Source of the DNA: Nitrospira sp.
Lineage (GTDB): Bacteria > Nitrospirota > Nitrospiria > Nitrospirales > Nitrospiraceae
Direction of reading: 5' to 3'
NCBI GenBank assembly: GCA_005116955.1
Contig: SWDI01000003.1
Location: 351,945-415,944 of the forward strand
Length of the DNA stretch: 64,000 bases
Below the pieces are notes generated by a model. The model searched no databases, was not told where the DNA came from, and saw only the letters and a list, made by a program, of their open reading frames with translations. The position numbers were made by a program, and so were the translations under genes. Positions 17,312-25,015 of the stretch are shown piece by piece. How positions within the stretch are numbered: position 1 is the first letter of the stretch; each line of letters begins with the position of its first letter.

Positions 17312-18124
17312 ATGATTATGGAAAATGTAGGACCGACATCAGTGCAGTCAGAAACCCTTCTTGACCCAGGCGATCAGCCGCTCCCTCCAGATGAAGAGAT
17401 CTCTGGGATCGAAAAGTTGTTGGTCGACGAACCTGATGACTTTCAGGCTCGCTGTCGACTCGGTGAACTGTACTTCAGCAAGGGGCGGCTCGACGATGCG
17501 TTGGCCGAGGTTAAGAAAGCCATTGAGATGGCGGAATCTCTTCGTACGGAAATGAATCGTTCACTGGCCATGTATTACGCGAATCTGGGAACGATCTATG
17601 CGACGAAGAACATGGCCGATGAAGCCGAGGCCGAGTTTCGGCATGCGCTGGATATTTTCCCTCATGATGTCCTGGCGCTGTTCAATCTGGGGAGGCTCTA
17701 CGCAGACAAGAAGAAATACATGGAGGCCAAGGGGTACTACGAACGCCTCGTTGAGATCACGCCAGATGATCCGATTGCTTGGTACAATCTCGCCGGCGTC
17801 TATATCGAGCTGGATAATCCCCAAGTATCCGATTACAACACGATTGACATGGGCATTCAGTGCTATCTTCGTACCTTGGAGCTGGATCCGAAACACTTGG
17901 AGTCAAGCTTCAAGCTCATGGAAATCGCGCTCAGTCATAAGAAGACTGATTTGGCGGTCAGGGTCATGGAGAGTGCGGTGGAGCACAATCCGGATGAACC
18001 GCTCGCGTATTACAACCTTATCAGCGTGTATGACAAGTGCAAGATGTTTGACCAGGCGGAAGAGGCCCGTAAACGGTTGAAAGAGCGGTTTTCCAAGAAG
18101 CCGAAGGATGGTCCGAAGTCCTAA
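17312..18124 (+). CDS. Tetratricopeptide-repeat protein
   Basis: A 270-residue soluble protein made largely of TPR units. Repeats are seen as 'CRLGELYFSKGRLDDALAEV', 'YYANLGTIYATKNMADEAEA', 'ALFNLGRLYADKKKYMEAKG' and 'AWYNLAGVYIELDN', each with the W/L-G-Y-A-P type spacing. There is no signal peptide, so it is a cytoplasmic or membrane-associated scaffold. Twelve bases separate it from the membrane protein upstream and 24 from tatA downstream. This suggests a membrane protein-TPR-TatA unit, possibly for assembling exported redox proteins, which is inferred from context. Confidence 0.85.
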   Translation: MIMENVGPTSVQSETLLDPGDQPLPPDEEISGIEKLLVDEPDDFQARCRLGELYFSKGRLDDALAEVKKAIEMAESLRTEMNRSLAMYYANLGTIYATKNMADEAEAEFRHALDIFPHDVLALFNLGRLYADKKKYMEAKGYYERLVEITPDDPIAWYNLAGVYIELDNPQVSDYNTIDMGIQCYLRTLELDPKHLESSFKLMEIALSHKKTDLAVRVMESAVEHNPDEPLAYYNLISVYDKCKMFDQAEEARKRLKERFSKKPKDGPKS

Positions 18125-18148
18125 CTTATTTGTAAGAAGAGGTGCACT

Positions 18149-18424
18149 ATGTTTGGGAGTCTAGGGTTTACCGAGCTGATTCTCATCCTCATGATCGTGC
18201 TCATTATTTTCGGGGCAGGGAAATTACCGCAGTTAGGTGAGGGGATCGGCAAGGCGATCAAGGGATTTAAGAAGTCTGTCCATGAGGCGGATGCGATCGA
18301 GGCTGAAGCGCAGGCCGCGGCTCAACAGGCGACGGCGCCGCAAGCCGTGACGGCAGCTCCCACTCAGAGTGCCACATTGAATCAAGCTGCCGGGGCCGCT
18401 GCACAGCCGGCTCCACGCACCTAG
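18149..18424 (+). CDS. tatA: Twin-arginine translocase subunit TatA/TatE
   Basis: A 91-residue protein with the classic TatA layout: a short periplasmic N-terminus, one membrane helix ([20 protein letters not shown]), the conserved hinge '[24 protein letters not shown]', then an amphipathic helix and a low-complexity Ala/Gln/Pro tail. TatA forms the protein-conducting element for folded, RR-signal proteins. Placing tatA beside exported haem proteins and a Tat-like ferredoxin is in keeping with export of a cofactor-loaded molybdoenzyme complex. No tatB or tatC is present in the window. GAAGAGG lies before the ATG. Confidence 0.93.
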   Translation: MFGSLGFTELILILMIVLIIFGAGKLPQLGEGIGKAIKGFKKSVHEADAIEAEAQAAAQQATAPQAVTAAPTQSATLNQAAGAAAQPAPRT

Positions 18425-18645
18425 CAGTATGTTGAAAAGTCCTCCAGCGGCGTTCTCGCGTCGCTCAGAGGCTCAACGTACCGAAGCGTAGGCCTTGCCT
18501 CTTCGCTCGCTGAGGCCTTGGTCGGTGAAATGCGCGTCTTGGCTCGGCTCGCACGCCAAGTAGACATCTTCGATGTAGGCTGGGTTGGCGAAGTGGGCGC
18601 GCAGGGGTGGGCGGGTGAGAACGAAGGTCTTGTTGAACATCCTGC
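18424..18645. repeat. Inverted-repeat element, copy 3 (long)
   Basis: Begins GCAGTATGTTGAAAA immediately at the end of tatA and ends TTGTTGAACATCCTGC. The first ~90 bases (CCAGCGGCGTTCTCGCGTCGC...CTCAACGTA) are nearly identical to the element at 22706. The right half is longer and different, as if an extra segment had been inserted. It occupies almost all of the tatA to NHL-gene gap. Confidence 0.65.
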
Positions 18646-18712
18646 GCCGAGAGTCGAACGTGCGCGAACGGCAAAATAATTTTCTAACAGCCTTCTAGAG
18701 AGCGTCATACTT

Positions 18713-19966
18713 ATGGAAACCGAACTTGGCTTAGCTGCTGGTTACATTGAAACCTTTGCCGGAAACGGCAAGGCCCGAAGTACGGGTGACGGCAAGCGTG
18801 CGGTGAAGTCCGGAATCCCGCTCCCCCATCACGTTGCACTAGACAAGGAAGAGAAGTGGCTGTACTTCGCCGAATCGGGATCTGACCGAGTCCGGCGCAT
18901 TGACCTGCTACAAGGCACGCTCCACAATTTCGCCGGCATGGGGGAAACCTGCTATAGCGGAGATGAGGGCTCCTGTGCAGAAGCAGGACTCTATCTGCCC
19001 TTAGGCGTCGCGTTTGATTCCCACAATGATTTGTATATCTGTGATTCCGGGAGCAACCGGATTCGGAAAATCGATCATGAGACGGGCATCATTACGACGG
19101 TGATCGGTACCGGTCAGCATGGGTTCAATGGGGACGGCCCCGCGCTGGATGTTAATCTGACCTGGCCTGCAGCAATTACCTTTGATCGCGATGATGTCCT
19201 CTTCATCGCTGATACCCAAGCGCACAAGGTCAGGCGGTATGATCCCAAGACGGGAATGGTGACGACGATTGCTGGGGCCTGGACGGCTGAAGATGAGGCA
19301 CGAGAACAGCCCTTGGTGGCGAGGAATTTGGTGGTGCTGTCAGGCGATGCGATCGGAATCGATTTCAGTGATGATCAGGGATGGCTCATGCCGGTCTGTT
19401 CCGATGGGCTGGATATGTCGATGTATCTGGACGATGGGAGGCCCGCGATGGAGGCGCGTCTCTACGACATTGTCGGGCTCGCGGTCGATGCAAAGGGCGA
19501 TGTGTACGTGGTCGACAAGGGCAGCAATCGTGTCAGGAAAATCGATTCCCAGACGGGAATTATTTCGACGATCGCAGGGGTCTGCCGATACGGATACGAC
19601 GGCGACGATAAGCCGGCCGTTAGAGCCATGCTCCACGCCCCAGAGGCCGTGGTCTTTGATCACGACGGCAATCTATACATTTCCGATACCATGAATCATC
19701 GGGTCCGTAAGGTAGATGTGAAGACCGGTGTCATAACTACGGTGGCGGGGAATGGCGATAGTGGGTATGAGGATAAGAATATCGGTGGCTGCGGCGCCGC
19801 TCGCTTTGTCGCCAAGGAATCGGCAGGGATGTTGAAACACGGCGACGGCCTGTTGGCGATTGAGGCCGTGGTGAATTCACCCGTCGGTTTGACCATGGAT
19901 TCACAAGGCCACCTCTACATCTGCGAACGCGGAGAAAACAAGATCCGCCGTTTGAAGCTCGTCTAA
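18713..19966 (+). CDS. NHL-repeat beta-propeller protein
   Basis: A 417-residue protein made of NHL blades: 'PHHVALDKEEKWLYFAESGS', 'PLGVAFDSHNDLYICDSGSN', 'PAAITFDRDDVLFIADTQAH', 'VGLAVDAKGDVYVVDKGSNR', 'PEAVVFDHDGNLYISDTMNH' and 'PVGLTMDSQGHLYICERGEN'. Each blade is followed by the 'RVRKID..TGIITTVAG' linker, giving about six blades. There is no obvious signal peptide. It is likely a binding or scaffold propeller; the ligand is unknown. It lies between the third repeat element and the second NxrC-like gene, in the same orientation. Confidence 0.85.
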   Translation: METELGLAAGYIETFAGNGKARSTGDGKRAVKSGIPLPHHVALDKEEKWLYFAESGSDRVRRIDLLQGTLHNFAGMGETCYSGDEGSCAEAGLYLPLGVAFDSHNDLYICDSGSNRIRKIDHETGIITTVIGTGQHGFNGDGPALDVNLTWPAAITFDRDDVLFIADTQAHKVRRYDPKTGMVTTIAGAWTAEDEAREQPLVARNLVVLSGDAIGIDFSDDQGWLMPVCSDGLDMSMYLDDGRPAMEARLYDIVGLAVDAKGDVYVVDKGSNRVRKIDSQTGIISTIAGVCRYGYDGDDKPAVRAMLHAPEAVVFDHDGNLYISDTMNHRVRKVDVKTGVITTVAGNGDSGYEDKNIGGCGAARFVAKESAGMLKHGDGLLAIEAVVNSPVGLTMDSQGHLYICERGENKIRRLKLV

Positions 19967-20046
19967 TCCTCACCTCGATCCTTCACGTTTGTCCCGCACG
20001 GGTTTTGTGGTATTCTGAGTTCGGTTTTCTCTCGGAGTACCGTGCG

Positions 20047-20877
20047 GTGCGAATGACCTACATCGACAGTTCCCGCTCTTATCTCCTTGGGTTTTTTTCT
20101 AGCCTGATTGTCGTTGCCAGTGTGCTCGGGGCGTTTGGGATACCGCTGGTCAGTTCCGAGGGGATGACCATCAGATCGTACCTGGTCCACGGCGATCTGC
20201 CGAATGCCGCCGATGATACCGCTTGGCAACAGGTCTCACCAATCACGATTCCCCTGAGCGGGCAGGTGATCACGAGACCTGTGTGGCCAGAACCCACGGT
20301 GCATGCACTAACCGTGCGGTCCATCCACAACGGGACCGAGATCGCCTTTCTACTCGAATGGCAGGACAACACGAAGAATGATCGGCTCACTCCGGGGACC
20401 TTCCGGGATGGCGTCGCGATTGGTCTTCCGCTCGGCGATGCGCCGGCATTTTTCTGCATGGGGCAGCTGGACCACTACGTCAATATTTGGCATTGGAAGG
20501 CGGACTGGCAAACCGATATCGATCGACGGGCGGCTCGGGCATCAGAAAAAAAAGAAGGCGAGGTTCGGACATTCGAAGTCATTCCGAGGCGGGTGTCGTC
20601 AGTCGAGGATTTGATCGGCGGGGGATTCAGCACGTTGACCACAAAGGATAAACAAGGGCGGGTGCAGGGACAGGCGGTCTGGAAGGACGGTGTCTGGCAT
20701 GTCGTGATGCGCCGCCCTCTGGTGAGCGAAGAGCAAGAGAATGAAGCCACACTCGTTCCTGGTCGTATGCAGACCGTGTCATTCGCCGTGTGGAATGGGG
20801 AAAATAAAGAGCGAAACGGCCAGAAGGCTGTGGCGCCATGGTTTCAACTGAGCATCGATCCTGTCGCCAAACTGTAA
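20047..20877 (+). CDS. NxrC/EbdC-like exported haem-binding gamma-type subunit, paralogue 2
   Basis: A 276-residue exported protein of the same family as the one at 13171, clearly paralogous. Shared landmarks are 'ITIPLSGQVITRP', 'LEWQDNTKNDR', 'FFCMGQLDHYVNIWHWKADW', 'VSSVEDLIGGGFSTLT' and 'SFAVWNGENKERNGQKA'. Both candidate haem ligands are present: Met in CMGQ and Lys 13 residues on in WHWK. It lacks the ~40-residue insertion of paralogue 1. The start is uncertain: the GTG at 20047 is best placed relative to GGAG, and the ATG at 20053 follows two codons later. A signal peptide (SYLLGFFSSLIVVASVLGA) follows either way. It is probably the haem b-carrying electron-transfer subunit of a periplasmic molybdoenzyme. 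Confidence 0.83.
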   Translation: MRMTYIDSSRSYLLGFFSSLIVVASVLGAFGIPLVSSEGMTIRSYLVHGDLPNAADDTAWQQVSPITIPLSGQVITRPVWPEPTVHALTVRSIHNGTEIAFLLEWQDNTKNDRLTPGTFRDGVAIGLPLGDAPAFFCMGQLDHYVNIWHWKADWQTDIDRRAARASEKKEGEVRTFEVIPRRVSSVEDLIGGGFSTLTTKDKQGRVQGQAVWKDGVWHVVMRRPLVSEEQENEATLVPGRMQTVSFAVWNGENKERNGQKAVAPWFQLSIDPVAKL

Positions 20878-20909
20878 CAGGATGCTGAGCAGTCTGTTTG
20901 AGCATCCTG
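20878..20909. repeat. Short inverted repeat, copy 4 of the element family
   Basis: CAGGATGCT and AGCATCCTG are perfect 9-base inverted arms around a 14-base loop, starting immediately after the stop codon of the second NxrC-like gene. The AGGATG...CATCCTG ends match the ends of the longer elements, so this is a minimal member or a hairpin at a transcript end. Confidence 0.55.
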
Positions 20910-20950
20910 CGAACCAAGATGAGTCGGTATCAGGTTCGGAGGAACGTTAG

Positions 20951-21385
20951 GTGATTGGAACCGGAGTGTTGGGAGTCGCGCTGTTGAGCCTATTCCTCTT
21001 CGCCGGTGTGGAGGCCACGCGGGCTGCGGGGCAATCCGATGGGATGACGGAGGAAGAAGCGACTCGACTCGGTGAGGAATTCGGGATCGTCGTCGGAGCC
21101 GTGGACGAGGACATTCAGAAAGAACTGAAGCTCCAGCAACCGCAGGGAGTTGCCGTGTTCGAGGTGATCGGGAGTTCACGCGCGGATTACGCAGGGATTA
21201 AGGTTCGTTCCGTCATTAAGGAAATTGATAAGCAGGAGATCCGAACCATGGCGGATTTCGGACGCGCCATTAAGAGAGCCATGAAAGAATGTAATTTTAC
21301 CGTCGGCACCTATGAGCCGGCCGATCCAGGTGATCCGGTCGGCTGGGGCGTCAATTTCCACTTTGTTGGTTGCAAACGAGATTAA
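20951..21385 (+). CDS. Exported PDZ-domain protein
   Basis: A 144-residue protein with a signal peptide (GVLGVALLSLFLFAGVEATRA) followed by one PDZ-like domain. The recognition features are 'GIVVGAVDEDIQKELKLQQPQGVAVFEV', then 'SRADYAGIKVRSVIKEIDKQEIRTMADF', matching the 'G..VV.V...SPA..AGl..GDvI..idg..v' pattern. No protease domain is attached. PDZ proteins bind peptide tails or partner proteins; here the neighbours are a gamma-type subunit and two pentahaem cytochromes, suggesting a role in periplasmic assembly. The start is the GTG at 20951, preceded by GGAGG. Confidence 0.78.
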   Translation: MIGTGVLGVALLSLFLFAGVEATRAAGQSDGMTEEEATRLGEEFGIVVGAVDEDIQKELKLQQPQGVAVFEVIGSSRADYAGIKVRSVIKEIDKQEIRTMADFGRAIKRAMKECNFTVGTYEPADPGDPVGWGVNFHFVGCKRD

Positions 21386-21405
21386 GGAGTGAAGGTCGTT
21401 TGAAC

Positions 21406-22704
21406 ATGGTAAGGCTGCGAATCGTCCGCATAATCGGGATACTAGTGATGGCGGGTTGCCTGACTAGCCTCTATCACGATCTGGCGATTGCTCAGGAGGC
21501 GAACAGTCGGTCTGTGCCTGAGTGGGTAGCTGAAATCGAGAAAATCTTCATCCGTTCTGAAGACTGCAAACAGTGCCATGAGCGTCATTACGAAGAGTGG
21601 AAGGGCGTCAGAGAGCAGACGCCGGATTTGAAGACCTTTGGCCGAGTGGACGCGGCCCTTTTACATGGCACGTCGCTGGAGTCACCTGTTTTTCGAACGG
21701 TGTTGGGTCTTTGGAAACAGACGAATCCAACCGCAGATGAACAGGGACGATGCCTCTCTTGTCATGTGCCTGCTGTCACCGTGTTCCCTCAGCATGCCGA
21801 GAAGATAGTGGCGGACGTGCTCGCCCGCAAGTCGGGAATCGAAGGAATCGGGTGCTCAGCTTGCCATTTGATGAATGGAATGGAAAAGGGATTGAACTCA
21901 CCGCCCACATTCAAATTGCAGCCAGGCAACATACTCTATGGCCCCTATTCCAATCCCGAAGAAAATCTTGTCCATCCTGCTGTACAGTCTGAGCACTTTC
22001 GAGGAGCCAATTATTGTGCTGCGTGCCATTTCGACAAAGTAAAGGATGTGGCACAGAAGAATCTGCCGGGAGAAATTCTCGAGGGAACGATTTGTCAGGA
22101 TTGCCACATGGAGCCCTCGACCGGCAGTTCTACGTCGAGACGTGGAGCCATGACGAGAGCGATCGGACGCCACTGGTTTCGCGGTGTCGTCGTCGCCGGT
22201 ACGATGCTGAAGAATCGGAATCTGCAGGCGGAGTGGATGCCTCGTATCGATGTGGATGTGACGAAGGTCGGCACGGTGATGGAGGGAATCGGGATTGTGA
22301 AGGTGGGCAGTCTCCCACACAGTTTCCCCGATGGCGATCCGGTATTGAAACAGTTCTTCCTGACGGTTACGGCGAAGGATGCGGCAGGCAGGACCTTAGC
22401 GGAAGAGACGAAGCAATTTGGGTTGCCGTACGACAAGATCCTTCGCGGTCCGATTCCTGATCCCTTCATCAAGGGTGGCAACACGAGGAAGGTTCCATTT
22501 GCGCTGACGCTCCCGGCCGGCACTGCCGCTTCGTCGATCGAAGCAGTGCTCACCTACGCGCTCATTCCGACGCCTGAACCCATGCTGACGGACAAGTATC
22601 TCGCTTCCTTGCAGACCGAGAAAGAACGGGAAGAGGCGAAGCAAATCATCCAAGAATATACCCAGCGGCATTTTCTAACATATCGTGTCAAATCACTCTC
22701 CTAG
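21406..22704 (+). CDS. Pentahaem cytochrome c, paralogue 1
   Basis: A 432-residue exported cytochrome with five CxxCH haem sites in order: CKQCH, CLSCH, CSACH, CAACH, CQDCH. A signal peptide (RIIGILVMAGCLTSL) precedes them. Haem sites fill the first ~260 residues; the rest is haem-free and beta-rich. The pattern resembles the cytochrome c554-like multihaem proteins. The start is the ATG at 21406, with GAAGG 10 bases upstream; an in-frame TTG two codons earlier is possible. Its paralogue follows directly at 22843. The pair may carry electrons from the periplasmic enzyme to a membrane oxidase or quinone; the partner is inferred. Confidence 0.87.
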   Translation: MVRLRIVRIIGILVMAGCLTSLYHDLAIAQEANSRSVPEWVAEIEKIFIRSEDCKQCHERHYEEWKGVREQTPDLKTFGRVDAALLHGTSLESPVFRTVLGLWKQTNPTADEQGRCLSCHVPAVTVFPQHAEKIVADVLARKSGIEGIGCSACHLMNGMEKGLNSPPTFKLQPGNILYGPYSNPEENLVHPAVQSEHFRGANYCAACHFDKVKDVAQKNLPGEILEGTICQDCHMEPSTGSSTSRRGAMTRAIGRHWFRGVVVAGTMLKNRNLQAEWMPRIDVDVTKVGTVMEGIGIVKVGSLPHSFPDGDPVLKQFFLTVTAKDAAGRTLAEETKQFGLPYDKILRGPIPDPFIKGGNTRKVPFALTLPAGTAASSIEAVLTYALIPTPEPMLTDKYLASLQTEKEREEAKQIIQEYTQRHFLTYRVKSLS

Positions 22705-22705
22705 T

Positions 22706-22826
22706 AGGATGTTGAAAAACCCCTCCAGCGGCGTTCTCGCGTCGCTCAGCAGCTCAACGTATCGAAGCGTACGCCTCGCTCCTTCGCTTGCTGCGGCCTT
22801 GCCAGAGGTCTTTTTGAACATCCTGC
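22706..22826. repeat. Inverted-repeat element, copy 5
   Basis: Starts AGGATGTTGAAAAAC and ends GTCTTTTTGAACATCCTGC, with an inner section (GCGGCGTTCTCGCGTCGC...GCTCAACGTA...GCGTACGCC) nearly the same as copy 3 and related to copy 1. It fills the gap between the two cytochrome genes. Perfect matching ends of about 12 bases imply a long hairpin when transcribed. Confidence 0.7.
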
Positions 22827-22842
22827 GGGAGTGCTAGTAATC

Positions 22843-24084
22843 GTGAAACCGTTGTCTATCATGACGGTGGTTGGGCTCAGTTGTTTTGTGACGATTTGTG
22901 CCGCTGTGTTATCTGATGGCACGGTCACTTCCGCGCTCGCACAGACCGGTGTGAGTCAACCATTGATCGAGAAGACCTTTCCTCACTCGAATAAATGTAA
23001 GCGCTGTCACGAACGGGTCTATGAAGAGTGGGAAACGTCGCCGTTGGCGAAGTCCATCCATTCTCCGGCGTTCCGTGCCTCGCTCGATGCGTATCTTAAA
23101 TCACCAGGTGGAAAAGACAAAGCTGTGTGTTTTCGCTGCCATGCCCCGCATGTGCGGGAGTTTTTGGATTCCGCCCAACTCTTTATTGATCAAGCAAAAG
23201 CAGGCGATCCCTCCTTGGATGGTGTCGCCTGTAGCCAGTGCCATCTCATCAAGCAGGTAGACCGAGCCAAACATCCTCCGGAGCCGAAGTATGAGATCGG
23301 CGGGAAGACGTTGTATGGATCCTACAAAGATTTTGTCCCGAATCTCGCCCATCAGTCGATGGAATTGGGCCTGTTTCAGAAGTCCGATCTGTGTTTGAAC
23401 TGCCATCAGTCGGTGCCGTCAGCGACGAACTTGGGTAAGGCCAACGATTTGCTTGGGAACTGGGATCAGAGTCGGGCCGGCAAGTCCGGCAAAGAATGCC
23501 AGACCTGTCATATGCCACAACAAGTAGGGGAGTCGGCCAATGGGGAGAAGAAACGGACGATCGCCAATCATAGCTTCCCTGGACGAATTGGGAAACTCCG
23601 CCAAGAGGCGGCGAAGCTGGACGTGCAGACCAGGGTCGAGGGCGACAAAACAACCGTTGTGGTCAAAGTTCAAAGCCTCGTGCCGCATAATCTGCCTGCT
23701 ACTCATCCGGCCTGGGCTGCGGTTCTTCTCAATCTGGACATCAAAGGGAAAAACCTAAAAACGGTGTTCACCGATAAGCGTGTCTATGGTCGGACGTACT
23801 TGGATGCCCAGGGACAGCCGACGATCTTTGACTTCGAAGCAGCGAAAGTGGCTGAAGACACAGTCTTGAAACCAGAAGAGACGAGGGAGGAAGTCTTCAT
23901 CTTCCCGACGCCGAAAGATACCAAGACCTTCGACGTCGAAGTCGGGCTCAATTACTCTCCATTGAACGGGCCTGCTTCCTTCCTCCAGCGTGTCGAAGCA
24001 GAGTCATCCCAAGGCGCACAAGATCCGGTCTTCCAGCCGATCGAGATCGTGAAACGCACGGAGAATGTTCCGGTTGGCAAGTAA
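22843..24084 (+). CDS. Pentahaem cytochrome c, paralogue 2
   Basis: A 413-residue exported multihaem cytochrome with five CxxCH sites: CKRCH, CFRCH, CSQCH, CLNCH, CQTCH. It has a signal peptide (MTVVGLSCFVTICAAVL) and 'NHSFPG' after the last site, a pattern typical of c554-like proteins where a distal histidine supports a haem. It shares order and spacing with the protein at 21406 but differs strongly in sequence, so the duplication is old. A GTG start at 22843 has GGGAG at suitable spacing; another in-frame GTG lies four codons upstream inside the repeat end. Confidence 0.86.
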   Translation: MKPLSIMTVVGLSCFVTICAAVLSDGTVTSALAQTGVSQPLIEKTFPHSNKCKRCHERVYEEWETSPLAKSIHSPAFRASLDAYLKSPGGKDKAVCFRCHAPHVREFLDSAQLFIDQAKAGDPSLDGVACSQCHLIKQVDRAKHPPEPKYEIGGKTLYGSYKDFVPNLAHQSMELGLFQKSDLCLNCHQSVPSATNLGKANDLLGNWDQSRAGKSGKECQTCHMPQQVGESANGEKKRTIANHSFPGRIGKLRQEAAKLDVQTRVEGDKTTVVVKVQSLVPHNLPATHPAWAAVLLNLDIKGKNLKTVFTDKRVYGRTYLDAQGQPTIFDFEAAKVAEDTVLKPEETREEVFIFPTPKDTKTFDVEVGLNYSPLNGPASFLQRVEAESSQGAQDPVFQPIEIVKRTENVPVGK

Positions 24085-24332
24085 TCGTCGTGCGTCATTC
24101 CCTGAAGCACAAACAAGAGTGATACAGATGGCCTCTTGACTGTGAGATACGAAGGACACTTCACGAGATATGCTGCCCAACAGCTGGTGCTTGTGCCGGG
24201 TTTTCCAGCACCTTGACACATCTTTGGAAAGTCAGGAGAATCGCCAGACTATTTAGAATAGGAGCACGATAATATCCTGGCCATGGTGCGTTTGAGTTAA
24301 ACGAGGGCGAGGATCTCCGATAGGGGAAGAAG

Positions 24333-24593
24333 ATGCCAGCTATCTCTATATTTTTTGGAATCATTATCAGAATGTTCTACAACGAGCACGAGCCGATGCA
24401 TTTTCACGCTGAGCATCAGGGGCAACGAGGTAAGTTTGACCTCACTGGTCGGATGGTGATCGGCAACATAGGCTCCAAGACAGCGCAACGCCTGATCAAA
24501 CAGTGGGCGAAAGAACATGAGACCGAGATCCGTGCGAACTGGCGGCGCATGAAGGCTGGTAAACCGCTCGAAATGATTGAGCCGTTACGGTGA
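24333..24593 (+). CDS. DUF4160-family protein
   Basis: An 86-residue protein with the DUF4160 signature: 'MPAISIFFGIIIRMFYNEHEPMHFHAEH', 'KGQ'-type middle and 'RLIKQWAKEHETEIRANWRRMKAG' near the end. The H-x-H-x-E/H region (MHFHAEH) is typical. DUF4160 genes are nearly always followed by a DUF2442 gene, and the pair behaves like a toxin-antitoxin-type module in genomic surveys, without a proven activity. The DUF2442 gene follows 13 bases downstream. GGGGAAG lies upstream of the ATG. A possible promoter lies about 120 bases upstream (TTGACA, 17 bases, GAGAAT). Confidence 0.83.
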   Translation: MPAISIFFGIIIRMFYNEHEPMHFHAEHQGQRGKFDLTGRMVIGNIGSKTAQRLIKQWAKEHETEIRANWRRMKAGKPLEMIEPLR

Positions 24594-24606
24594 ACAAGGA
24601 GGCGTC

Positions 24607-24867
24607 ATGAACAGGATTCCGTATGTGACCAAGGCCGAATATCGAGGCGGGTATCGGATTCGTGTGACCTTCGATGACGAATCTCAGAAGACGGTCGACT
24701 TCCGACGCTACCTGAAGGGACCGGTTTTTGAGCCGCTGAAGGACGTCAAATACTTTCAACGCTTCTTCCTCGACGGCTGGACGGTCGCCTGGCCGAACGG
24801 TGCGGATATCGCACCTGAGGAACTGTACGCGAGCGTCGATGTCGGTACCGAACGTGGAGCGGCATAG
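24607..24867 (+). CDS. DUF2442-family protein
   Basis: An 86-residue protein matching DUF2442: 'YRIRVTFDDESQKTVDFRRYLKGPVFEPLKD', then 'YFQRFFLDGWTVAWPNGADIAPEELYA'. The 'W.nG.Di.pe.L' ending is the most recognisable part. The preceding TGA of the DUF4160 gene and an AAGGAGG support the ATG at 24607. It forms a two-gene module with DUF4160. Function not known; often described as a putative regulator partner. Confidence 0.85.
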   Translation: MNRIPYVTKAEYRGGYRIRVTFDDESQKTVDFRRYLKGPVFEPLKDVKYFQRFFLDGWTVAWPNGADIAPEELYASVDVGTERGAA

Positions 24868-25015
24868 CCAGGCGATATAGGCTGATAGTCAACAGACGGT
24901 GCGAGTTCAGAGAGCGGGTATGCACGATGCAAGATCCGACCCCAATTTCCATTACCTAAGATACTGACTGGTTCGCTAGTAGACTGCATCTCGGACAAAA
25001 GTAGGTGCCAGACCC

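Noticed and set aside
10127..24084. nxrA/nxrB catalytic subunits hidden in the satellite locus
   Set aside because: No long molybdopterin-type protein or matching beta subunit frame is present; the only iron-sulfur protein is the 198-residue ferredoxin.
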